Positions 1-7,035 of a DNA stretch of 64,000 nucleotides are shown in pieces (the first letter of the stretch is position 1; each line of letters starts with the position of its first letter). The notes below the pieces were generated by a model that was not told the origin of the DNA, made no database searches, and saw nothing but the letters and a program-made list of their open reading frames with translations. The position numbers and the translations under genes were made by a program. Source of the stretch: JBBRHQ01 sp963720735 (GTDB taxonomy: Bacteria; Actinomycetota; Thermoleophilia; Solirubrobacterales; 70-9); the NCBI GenBank assembly GCA_963720735.1, contig CAVRGL010000001.1, positions 186,001 through 250,000 of the forward strand, given 5' to 3'.

Positions 1-407
1 GCGCCGAGGCCGATCGCGCGACGGCCCTCGTCGGAGCGCAGGAACCCGGGAGTCCTCCAGTAGCCGGCGATCCCCCGCCCGTGCGCTGCCAGCAGGACGA
101 TGTAGGAGGCGACGGCGGTGGCGTGCAGGTCCTCCTCGTCCTGAACCGGGTCTCCGCTCAGCTCGCAGGAGGCGACGATCAGGGTGGGAGCGCGGTCGAG
201 CTTCGCCGCTCCCTCCGGGCCGGCCGCCGACTTCAGCCGGTCGAGCGCCCCCGGGCCGACGACGCGAAATCGCCAGGGCGCCGTGAGATGGTGGTTTGGC
301 GCCCAGCGCGCCAGGTCGAGCAACTGCTCGAGGTCATGCCGCGAGATCGGCTCTGGCGCGAACGCCTTGTGCGTTCGACGGGTGCGGATCGCGGTCTCGA
401 CCTCCAC
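1..407 (-). CDS. Nitroreductase family protein (3' end beyond window)
   Basis: The N-terminal ~135 residues of an FMN-dependent nitroreductase run off the left edge. The start is GTG at 407; an in-frame stop at 441-443 precedes it and no ATG lies between. Visible family signatures are TRRTHKAFAPEPI near the N-terminus and LARWAPNHHLTAPWRF, the flavin-binding and dimer-interface segment of YdjA-type nitroreductases. It begins 33 bp after the ECF S-component gene and is therefore probably the last visible gene of the riboswitch-led operon. BluB (dimethylbenzimidazole synthase) is also a nitroreductase homologue, but the APNH signature fits generic YdjA-like enzymes better, so a direct role in B12 base synthesis is not supported. 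The substrate is unknown. Confidence 0.8.
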   Translation of the reverse strand, partial: MEVETAIRTRRTHKAFAPEPISRHDLEQLLDLARWAPNHHLTAPWRFRVVGPGALDRLKSAAGPEGAAKLDRAPTLIVASCELSGDPVQDEEDLHATAVASYIVLLAAHGRGIAGYWRTPGFLRSDEGRRAIGLG

Positions 408-440
408 GGGGGACGAGCGTATCGGGGCCGACCGACTTAG

Positions 441-2393
441 CTACACCTGGCGGCGGCGCAGGAGCCACCAGAGCGCCGTCACCACGGCCGCGGCTGCGAG
501 GGCGATCCCGACGGGCACCGCCAGGCCCTCACCGCCGGCAGGTTTGGTCTCCGCCGAGGTCTGCTTACCGCTGACGGTCTTAGATTCGGGGGCCTCGCCA
601 TGGGCGGTGCCGGACCCCTCTCCCCCGCGCACTTCGCGCGAGGAAGGCTCCTGGTCTCCGTTGGCCTTGCCGGCGCGCTCATGCTGAGTGCGGTGGAGAG
701 GGGCGCCGGCACCGCCGTGGTCATGCGCCCGGGTCGACACTGTCGGCGGGATCGAGGCCGGCGGTGGCCCCGATGGAGGAGGGCTTGGCGGCGTTTGCGA
801 GGCCCCTGAGCCGTGATGGCCGCGGTGTTGGCTTTTTGAGCTTGCTCTTCTCGGCACCGGCTTCAGCGGGTAGGTCTTTCCGTATAGCGGGACCAGGGCC
901 TGGGCCGTCACCCAGACCGGCGTCTGGTCGCTGTGCCTCGAGTAGCGGTAGTGGCCGTCGCCCGACTGCCTCGCAGCGAGGTAATCGAGAGCGTCGCGGC
1001 CGCCTGCGCGGATGCGGCGCGGCCGCACCCCCGCCGCCAGCATTCCCTGGGCCGCCCAGGCGGTCGATTGGGAGTTGACGACGCCCGAGCCGCCGAGGCG
1101 AAAGCCGCCCCCGGCCACCTGGGCGCGGTTCAGGTAGCGGATCGCCCGGTGGACGCTGCGGCGGGCGCTGAGCGCCTGTAGCACCGCGCCGGTCGAGTCC
1201 GGGTCACTTGGCGCGCCGGGCACGACCCCCCATCCTCCGTCCCGGTTCTGGGCCCGGCGCAGCCAGCGGAGCGATCTTGCCAGCCGGGCCCTCCGCCCGC
1301 CCGCAGCGCGCAGGGCGAGCACCGCGAAGGCGGTGGCGTTGGGCCAGTTATCGAAGGAGCCGTTCGCCCGGCGCCGGCGGCGCAGCTGGGCAACCAGGTT
1401 TCGCCCCGCGAAGCGGCGGGGATTGAGCCCGGCGCCCTGGAGGGCGAGGATCGTCTTGGCGAGGTCGCCGCTGCTGCCGATCGCCCCCGAGTTGCGCCGC
1501 AGGAAGTCGACCGGGGTCCTTCCCCGCCGCTCGAGGTCGAGCGGGTTCCGCCGCGCCGCCTCCAGCCCGAGCATCGCCCAGCCGGTGATCGAGACGCTCG
1601 AGTCCCCGCCGGGCGAGGACGGGAAGCCACCGTCGCGATTCTGGGCCGCGGCGAGCCAGGAGAGCCCCTCCGCCCGGCTGGCCGCGCGCGCGGCCGGGAC
1701 GGAGAGTGCCCCGATCGCGAGGGCGAGCACCAGCATCGTCGCGAGGCCGCCGCGGAGGCCGCCGGCTCGGCCCGCATCTGCGGCGGCTGCCTGCCTCCTC
1801 CACTCGAAGCGCTCCCTGAACCGGACCAGCATCCTCACCATCGCCGGGCCTGCGATCAGCGCCAGGGTGATGTTGCCGATCGCGTGGGCGGCGTCGAATG
1901 GGATCGCCCTGACCTCGAGCGCCGCGAAGCGGTCGAGGGTCAGCTCGCCCCCGTAGCTCGCCATCAGCGAGAAGTTCATCAACGCCCCGAACGCGACCCC
2001 TGCGAAGCCGCAGGCGATCGCCAGGCCGATCCGCCCCATGCGGGCCCCGCGCCAGGCCAAGAGCGCGCCGAAAACTCCGCACAACCCCCAGCCGGCCATC
2101 TGCCAAGGGGTCCAGGGACCCTGTCCGAGCCAGAAGTTGGAGACCAGGCCGGCCAGCGCACCGACGGCGAACCCCGGCGCCGGGCCGATCGCGTATCCGG
2201 AGAAGATCGCGATGTCGGTGGTGGCGACCACGTTGGGGATCGCCGCGAAGGCGAGGCGCCCGGCGACTGCCAGCGCCGCCAGCGCCGCGACCAGTGCGAC
2301 TACCTGCGATGGAGGCCGGGAGCGCTCATACCAGGCGAAGCCGCCCAGCAGGACCGCGCCCACGACGACGAAGCTCCAGGCCTCCCAGCTCAA
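441..2393 (-). CDS. ECF transporter S component fused to extracytoplasmic prenyltransferase-like alpha/alpha repeat domain
   Basis: 650 aa. Residues ~1-195 form five or six hydrophobic helices typical of ECF substrate-binding (S) components, including GYAIGPAPGFAVGALAG and GPWTPWQMAGWGLCG. A further hydrophobic segment (~217-237) is followed at ~244-520 by about six squalene/prenyltransferase-type repeats (AAQNRDGGFPSS, RRANGSFDNWPN, AQNRDGGWGV, AQVAGGGFRLG, RQSGDGHYRY). A Ser/Pro/Gly-rich linker leads to a C-terminal membrane helix (~620-640) and a basic tail. The same alpha/alpha barrel fold forms the alpha domain of transcobalamin and intrinsic factor. With a B12 riboswitch upstream and ECF T and A genes overlapping (ATGA overlap with the ATPase gene), I infer a cobalamin S component with a tethered outer capture domain. 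The substrate assignment comes from context, not from binding residues. Confidence 0.8.
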   Translation of the reverse strand: MSWEAWSFVVVGAVLLGGFAWYERSRPPSQVVALVAALAALAVAGRLAFAAIPNVVATTDIAIFSGYAIGPAPGFAVGALAGLVSNFWLGQGPWTPWQMAGWGLCGVFGALLAWRGARMGRIGLAIACGFAGVAFGALMNFSLMASYGGELTLDRFAALEVRAIPFDAAHAIGNITLALIAGPAMVRMLVRFRERFEWRRQAAAADAGRAGGLRGGLATMLVLALAIGALSVPAARAASRAEGLSWLAAAQNRDGGFPSSPGGDSSVSITGWAMLGLEAARRNPLDLERRGRTPVDFLRRNSGAIGSSGDLAKTILALQGAGLNPRRFAGRNLVAQLRRRRRANGSFDNWPNATAFAVLALRAAGGRRARLARSLRWLRRAQNRDGGWGVVPGAPSDPDSTGAVLQALSARRSVHRAIRYLNRAQVAGGGFRLGGSGVVNSQSTAWAAQGMLAAGVRPRRIRAGGRDALDYLAARQSGDGHYRYSRHSDQTPVWVTAQALVPLYGKTYPLKPVPRRASSKSQHRGHHGSGASQTPPSPPPSGPPPASIPPTVSTRAHDHGGAGAPLHRTQHERAGKANGDQEPSSREVRGGEGSGTAHGEAPESKTVSGKQTSAETKPAGGEGLAVPVGIALAAAAVVTALWWLLRRRQV

Positions 2394-4024
2394 CGCCGCT
2401 CCTCGGCCAGCACCGCCGCGCCCCGTTCCGGGGTGATCACCCCGGGCAGGTCGAGCACCCTCGCCACCTCGGTGGCGAAGTACCAGCCCCCGGAGAGGAT
2501 CTCCCCGGCGGCTCCGTCGGCGATAACCACACCGTCGCCGAGCAGAACCACCCGCTCCGCGAAGCTGGCCGCGAACTCGACGTCATGGGTGGCGACGATC
2601 ACCGCAGCTCCCCGGGACGAGAGGTCGCCGATCAGCGCGACGAGGTCGTCGCGGCGTGCCCGGTCCATTCCCCGGGTCGGCTCGTCGAGGGCGACCACCC
2701 CGGGCACCACCCGATCTGTGGTGCGCCCCGCAAGGGCGATCGCCAGCGCCAGCCGCTGGCGCTCGCCTCCGGAGAGATCGCGCGGGTCCGCCTCCGCAGC
2801 ATGGCCCAGGCCGACCAGCTCCAACGCCTCCCGGCCGGCGGCGCCCGGCAGCTCGTCCCCGACCCGCTCGCGAACCAGGTAGTCGCCGGGGCTCTGGGTG
2901 AGCAGCGCCATCTCGCCCGCGACCTCGGTCCGTCCTCGCACCGGATCGATCAATCCGGCGGCGGTCCGAAGCAGGGTGCTCTTCCCGGCCCCGTTTCGGC
3001 CCATCAGCGCCACCCGCTCCCCCCGCCCCAGCCTCAGCGAGACCCCGCGGAGCACGTCCCGCAATGCATCTCCTGCGTCCAGCTCCACCCAGACATCCTT
3101 GGCGGTGAGTGCGAGCGGCTGGCTCGGCTTGCTCGAGTGCGAGCGGGGAGCGTGTCCGGAGATCGCCGGTGCGCGACCGGTATCGGAGAGCACCTGACGC
3201 GCAGCCCGGACGCCGACGGGAAGCGGCTCGATCCCGGCCAGCGAGAACATTCGAGCGGCTGGTGTCGCCAGCACCGGCTCGGAGTCGATCGCCCAGGCGA
3301 GAAAATCCCCCGGGACGCCGTCGAAGGCGACCGACCCCGAGTCCATCGCAATCACCCGGTCGGCGGCGGCGAGGCAGCGCTCGAGCCGGTGCTCGGCGAG
3401 CATCACCGCGACACCCCACTCCTCGTTGAGCCGGCGCAGCAGCCAGACCAGCTCGTCGCCGGCAACGGGATCGAGCTGCGAGGTCGGCTCGTCGAGCAGG
3501 ACCAGCGAGGGCCGGGTGACCAGCGCCGCGGCCAGGGCGACCCGCTGCAGCTCCCCGCCGGAGAGGGTGTCGACGGTGCGCCCGAGCAGGTGCGGGATCG
3601 CCAGCGCCAGGGCGACCTCCTCGACCGCCCGCGAGCGCGCCGCCGGCGTCTCCCCCCTGAGCTCGAGCGGCAGCTCGATCTCGGCGGCGACCGTGGTCGA
3701 GACCACCTGGGCCTCGGGGTCCTGGGCGACGTAGCCGACGGTGCCGGCAAGCACGGCCGGGCCCGCCTCGACGGCGTCGAGCCCGGCCACCTCCACCGAT
3801 CCGGACAGCTCTCCGCCGTGGAAATGCGGAACGAGGCCGCAGGCGGCGCGAAGCAGCGTCGTCTTGCCGCTCGCCGAGCTTCCGGCGAGAATCGCGAACT
3901 CGCCCGCGGCCAGCTCGACCGAGACCCGCTCGAGCGCCGCGCCGGTCGCCCGCGGGTAGGCATAGGTGAGCCGCTGGACTGCCAGCGCCGGGGAAACACC
4001 CGCTCGGGCCGCCAGCTCAGGCAC
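2390..4024 (-). CDS. Fused double ECF-type ABC ATPase (EcfA-EcfA')
   Basis: 544 aa with two complete ABC ATPase domains in one chain, energising the ECF importer. Domain 1 (~10-230) has Walker A GSSASGKTTLL, signature LSGGELQRVALA and Walker B LVLLDEPTSQLD. Domain 2 (~305-525) has Walker A GRNGAGKSTLL, signature LSGGERQRLALA and Walker B VVALDEPTRGMD. Most ECF systems use two separate EcfA proteins; a fusion of the pair is a known variant. The gene overlaps ecfT upstream (4017-4024) and the S-component gene downstream (ATGA), so translation is probably coupled. The protein is cytoplasmic and membrane-associated through EcfT. Confidence 0.93.
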   Translation of the reverse strand: MPELAARAGVSPALAVQRLTYAYPRATGAALERVSVELAAGEFAILAGSSASGKTTLLRAACGLVPHFHGGELSGSVEVAGLDAVEAGPAVLAGTVGYVAQDPEAQVVSTTVAAEIELPLELRGETPAARSRAVEEVALALAIPHLLGRTVDTLSGGELQRVALAAALVTRPSLVLLDEPTSQLDPVAGDELVWLLRRLNEEWGVAVMLAEHRLERCLAAADRVIAMDSGSVAFDGVPGDFLAWAIDSEPVLATPAARMFSLAGIEPLPVGVRAARQVLSDTGRAPAISGHAPRSHSSKPSQPLALTAKDVWVELDAGDALRDVLRGVSLRLGRGERVALMGRNGAGKSTLLRTAAGLIDPVRGRTEVAGEMALLTQSPGDYLVRERVGDELPGAAGREALELVGLGHAAEADPRDLSGGERQRLALAIALAGRTTDRVVPGVVALDEPTRGMDRARRDDLVALIGDLSSRGAAVIVATHDVEFAASFAERVVLLGDGVVIADGAAGEILSGGWYFATEVARVLDLPGVITPERGAAVLAEERR

Positions 4025-4922
4025 GCACCGCCTCCCGTCGCACTCGGAGGCGGGCGCGGGGGCGACGCCGCCAGGGAGCCAGGCCGCTGGAGAGGACGAT
4101 GAGCGAGAGCACCACCGTCGAAGCAGAGCCCGAGACCTCGAGCGACGGATAGGCGCTGAAGCCGTCGGCGCCCGCGAGCTTCCCGGCGAGCGCCGCGCTG
4201 ATCAGCGCGAGCCCGGCAAGGCAGAGGCGACGGTCGTGGCGCGAGCGCACCCGGCGGCGGGTGGTGGCGCGCTCGAGGCCATAGCCGCGCAGCTCCAGCG
4301 AGGCGGCGGCGTCCACCGCCCGGTCGAGGGTGCCGGCGAGAAGCCTGCGCGCCAGCGGGCCGCGCCCCACCGGAGCCGCTCCCGGGCCGCGCAGAGCGGC
4401 CGCCTCGCGCAGCCGGGCTCCGTCGGCAGCCGCGAGCGGCACCATCCGCGAGATCAGCGTCGCGGTCAGCGCCGAGCGCCGGGCGAGCGGACGCAGCGAC
4501 CGCAGGACGAGGTCGGGGTCGACGCATGCGGAATAGACCGCCAGGGCGACCATCACCACCGCCGCCCGCAGGCCGATCACCGCGCCGGCGGCGAGCGCCT
4601 CCGCCGTGACGTTGACCTGGCCGAGCAGCGGCCAATCGCCGAGCCGCGCCAGGACCGTGTCGCCGCGGTCGGTGACCAGCCCGTTGACCGCGACGATCAG
4701 GAGAGCAAGCGTCAGGCCCATCCTCGCGGCGACCCTGACCGCGGCGCCGGCGCCGGCCAGGATCCCGGCGAGCGCCGCCGCGATCCCGGTCGCGGCCAGC
4801 ACCAGCGGGCTCGAGTAGAGGAAGGCGACCACCACCAGCGCGCCGAGGTAGGCGATCGCCGCTCCGGGCGCCGCGGACTGGAGGATCCCCGGCCGCGGCG
4901 TGTAGGAGAGCGCCGACCTCAT
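4017..4922 (-). CDS. ecfT: ECF transporter transmembrane component EcfT
   Basis: 301 aa. The start at ATG 4922 overlaps the stop of the preceding DUF4430 gene as ATGA. Several hydrophobic helices (for example AIAYLGALVVVAFLYSSPLV and MGLTLALLIVAVNGLVTD) are followed by a basic cytoplasmic coupling region. The sequence ELRGYG near residue ~215 matches the conserved ARG-type motif (AxEARGYG) with which EcfT contacts the ATPases. It sits between the DUF4430 gene and the double ATPase, giving the operon a complete ECF set: T, A-A' and S. The long reading frame continuing upstream of 4922 is out-of-frame shadow of the neighbouring gene. Confidence 0.9.
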   Translation of the reverse strand: MRSALSYTPRPGILQSAAPGAAIAYLGALVVVAFLYSSPLVLAATGIAAALAGILAGAGAAVRVAARMGLTLALLIVAVNGLVTDRGDTVLARLGDWPLLGQVNVTAEALAAGAVIGLRAAVVMVALAVYSACVDPDLVLRSLRPLARRSALTATLISRMVPLAAADGARLREAAALRGPGAAPVGRGPLARRLLAGTLDRAVDAAASLELRGYGLERATTRRRVRSRHDRRLCLAGLALISAALAGKLAGADGFSAYPSLEVSGSASTVVLSLIVLSSGLAPWRRRPRARLRVRREAVRA

Positions 4923-5833
4923 CGCAGCGGCAGGCCGATCGCCGAGTCGCCCCGGGTGGCGACCGCGTAGCGGTTGCGAAGCTCGGCCCCGCCCAGCAGC
5001 CTCGCGGCGGCGCGGACACCCTGGCGGTCGGTCCCGGTCACCAACCAGAGCGGCGGCGAGTCGTAGCTGCGGGTGGCGGCGACAAGGCCCGTCCCCGCCG
5101 CGAGCTCGCGCACGGGCCGGCCGGTCTGATCGAGAGCGCGGAGCACGTACCCACCCGGGCGCCGCTCGAAGCCGGCGAACACGCCGCTCGTCTGGGGCCC
5201 CTGCTCCACCCGGGCGGCGGTCGGATCGGATCGCAGCCGCCTCCAGGGGCCGACCAGAACCGTGATCGGCTCCCCGGAGGCCCTGCCGGTCCCGGCTGAG
5301 GCCGCCGCGGCGACCCTGCCGCGGACGATGGCACAGGCCCCTCCCCCGCCCCGGCACTCGACCCTGACCGGATGTCGCCTGCCGTCGTAGCCGCCGGCGA
5401 AGGGCTGCGGCCAGGAGCCGACCACCGCGGGGACGTGCATCGCCGCGGTCCAGTCGCGGTAGTCCCACCAGACCCGGTCGCCGCCTTCGAGGGTGCGGTC
5501 CGCCGCTCCCTCGGGTGACTCGACCCCGTCGACGTAGAAGAACCAGTCGAGGTAGCGCCCGCCGCTGCTGCCGCCGGCAGTGCCGTCGATCGACTGGACG
5601 AAGCCGCCGCCGTAGCGGGTGGAGATCGTGGCGTTGCGGTCGAGCAGCCGGATCACCGTGTCGGATTCCTTGACATCGCCGATCCGCTTGTCGAGGACCA
5701 CTGTGCGCCCGTAGTCGCGGGTGACCGTGTAGTCGACCGAGCCGACTCCGCTGCCGGCACCGAGCCCGCACCCCCCGCAGGCCGGCGCCGCGGCCAGCGC
5801 CACGGCGAGCGCCGCGAATCGGCCCTTCCTCAC
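4919..5833 (-). CDS. Exported DUF4430 protein (transcobalamin beta-domain-like), possible lipoprotein
   Basis: 304 aa. GTG start at 5833 overlaps the previous stop as GTGA. A short hydrophobic signal (FAALAVALAAAPACGGC) ends in cysteines; APAC is a weak lipobox, so lipoprotein anchoring is possible but unsure. Residues ~28-125 carry the DUF4430 pattern YLDWFFYVDGVESPEGAAD then LEGGDRVWWDYRDW, the aromatic-rich strand pair of the transcobalamin beta domain. The remaining ~180 residues are a less familiar domain that ends SAIGLPLR. Its position in the riboswitch operon immediately before ecfT suggests a surface cobalamin-binding partner of the ECF complex. Direct B12 binding is inference. Confidence 0.78.
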   Translation of the reverse strand: MRKGRFAALAVALAAAPACGGCGLGAGSGVGSVDYTVTRDYGRTVVLDKRIGDVKESDTVIRLLDRNATISTRYGGGFVQSIDGTAGGSSGGRYLDWFFYVDGVESPEGAADRTLEGGDRVWWDYRDWTAAMHVPAVVGSWPQPFAGGYDGRRHPVRVECRGGGGACAIVRGRVAAAASAGTGRASGEPITVLVGPWRRLRSDPTAARVEQGPQTSGVFAGFERRPGGYVLRALDQTGRPVRELAAGTGLVAATRSYDSPPLWLVTGTDRQGVRAAARLLGGAELRNRYAVATRGDSAIGLPLR

Positions 5834-6822
5834 CCTCTGCGGGCCTCCCTCTCGCAGCGGCGCGCCGTGTCCCCCGGTCCGAGCAGGGCGGTGTCGCGGC
5901 CGGGGCCGCAGTCCACCCGGTCCGGCCCGCCGCCACGCGAGTTGACCCGGTCGGCGCCGCCGCGGGCCCAGATCCGGTCCGGGCCCGGAGTGCCGGCCAT
6001 CCGGTCGGCACCGGAGCTCCCGTAGATGCTCTCGCCACGCTTCGAGGGGCAGGCGGAGGGATCGGCGTCGACGCAGACGAGCATCGGGGGCGAGGGGATC
6101 TTGTTCTTGCCCACCGCCCGGATGTGCCGGCTGCCGGTCAGCGCCACCTGGGTGTTGCCCTGGGCATCGGTCGGCAGGTCGGCCCCGCCGACCTTGACGT
6201 TGGCGGCCGGGCTCGTCTTGCCCGCGTCGTTGATGCTGACGACGTGGACGCCGAACGGAACCCCCGGCTCGGCCCTGACCGGGGCCCGCAGCACCAGCTC
6301 GGGCGGGCAGAAGTAAGGGGGCGAGGGGTCGCACTTCGAGAACGGGATCAGGTACCAGATGACCGAGTTGCCGCTATGCACCTTCGCCTGATCTCCGGAG
6401 ATCTGGGGATTGCGGTGGTTGACCTTGAGGAACCAGAACTGGGAGCCATGGGCGCGCTGGGAGCCGATCCCGCATAGCCCGAGACCGGGGAACCCGAAGT
6501 CGTAGTCGGTCACCGAGAGTGGCCTCAGGCCTGCGTCGAACTCCGACGCATCGCGAAGCGCGCCGAGCGCCGTGGCGCCCGGGACCGCGACCCGCTTGCC
6601 GCTGCCGCCGGTTCCGGTGCCGAAGCAGTCGGCGCCGTGGTCGGTGCGAATCCTCACCGCCCCCGTGTACTGGCGCTGGTCGGCGAGCACCTTTCCTTCG
6701 ACGGTCAGCACGCGCAGCTCGACGGGAACCGTCTTCGCCGCGGCCGTGGCGGCGACGAGCAGGACCAGGAGGCCGCCCAGCGCGCTCGGCGCCAGCAGCC
6801 GGAAACGAGTTGATCTGAGCAT
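5830..6822 (-). CDS. Secreted DUF4430-like protein with C-terminal RTX-like repeats
   Basis: 330 aa, first gene after the riboswitch. ATG at 6822 is preceded at a 7-nt spacing by AGGAAGGGG; a TTG one codon earlier is less well placed. A Sec signal peptide (LGGLLVLLVAATAAAK) is followed by a DUF4430-like domain (~30-165) with SQFWFLKVNHRNPQ and SGNSVIWYLIPF and cysteines suited to disulfides. An Ig-like segment follows (~175-265). The tail (~275-325) has degenerate nonapeptide repeats (GSSGADRMAG, TPGPDRIWA, DRVDCGPGRD) ending with a Cys pair, as in hemolysin-type calcium-binding repeats. It probably sits outside the cell and may offer B12 to the membrane complex. The repeats may assist folding in calcium or wall association. 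Confidence 0.75.
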   Translation of the reverse strand: MLRSTRFRLLAPSALGGLLVLLVAATAAAKTVPVELRVLTVEGKVLADQRQYTGAVRIRTDHGADCFGTGTGGSGKRVAVPGATALGALRDASEFDAGLRPLSVTDYDFGFPGLGLCGIGSQRAHGSQFWFLKVNHRNPQISGDQAKVHSGNSVIWYLIPFSKCDPSPPYFCPPELVLRAPVRAEPGVPFGVHVVSINDAGKTSPAANVKVGGADLPTDAQGNTQVALTGSRHIRAVGKNKIPSPPMLVCVDADPSACPSKRGESIYGSSGADRMAGTPGPDRIWARGGADRVNSRGGGPDRVDCGPGRDTALLGPGDTARRCEREARRG

Positions 6823-6849
6823 CAAGCCACCCCTTCCTCGAGGGTCGTC

Positions 6850-7030
6850 GTTGGCTCGGCCGGGGACAGGTCTCCTGGCTTCCGGGGTCGCCGCCGCGCC
6901 TTCCCAGGGAGTCCGTGTCGTCCCCAGTGGCCGGCCCTCTCGGGCCCGCGACGGCCTTCACCCGGTCACAGTGGCGGGACCGCGCCGGCTTCTCACCGGA
7001 CTTCCCTTGACCACCGGCCGTATCTTGGTG
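6850..7030 (-). ncRNA. Cobalamin (B12) riboswitch
   Basis: Read on the minus strand, the element has the conserved cobalamin aptamer landmarks in order: AAGGGAA (~7002-7008), CCGGTGAGAAGCCGG with GCGGTCCCGCCACTGTGA (B12 core; CCACTGTGA at 6966-6974), a variable arm, then the B12 box AGCCAGGAGACCTG (6867-6880). GGCCGG near 7015 can pair with CCGGCC near 6860 to close P1. No hairpin with a U-run lies between the B12 box and the ATG at 6822, while the ribosome site AGGAAGGGG is only ~30 nt past P1, so translational control is more likely than attenuation. It should repress the downstream operon when cobalamin is plentiful. Confidence 0.95.
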
Positions 7031-7035
7031 CGAGT

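Noticed and set aside
1..407. Assignment of the nitroreductase as BluB (DMB synthase) because it follows a B12 operon
   Set aside because: The APNHHLTAPWRF segment fits generic YdjA-like nitroreductases; BluB-specific features are not visible in the partial sequence.
2294..4102. Long plus-strand frame (602 aa) opposite the double ATPase gene
   Set aside because: Gly/Arg/Ala-rich shadow of the strongly supported EcfA gene, with no domain and no ribosome site; typical of GC-rich DNA.
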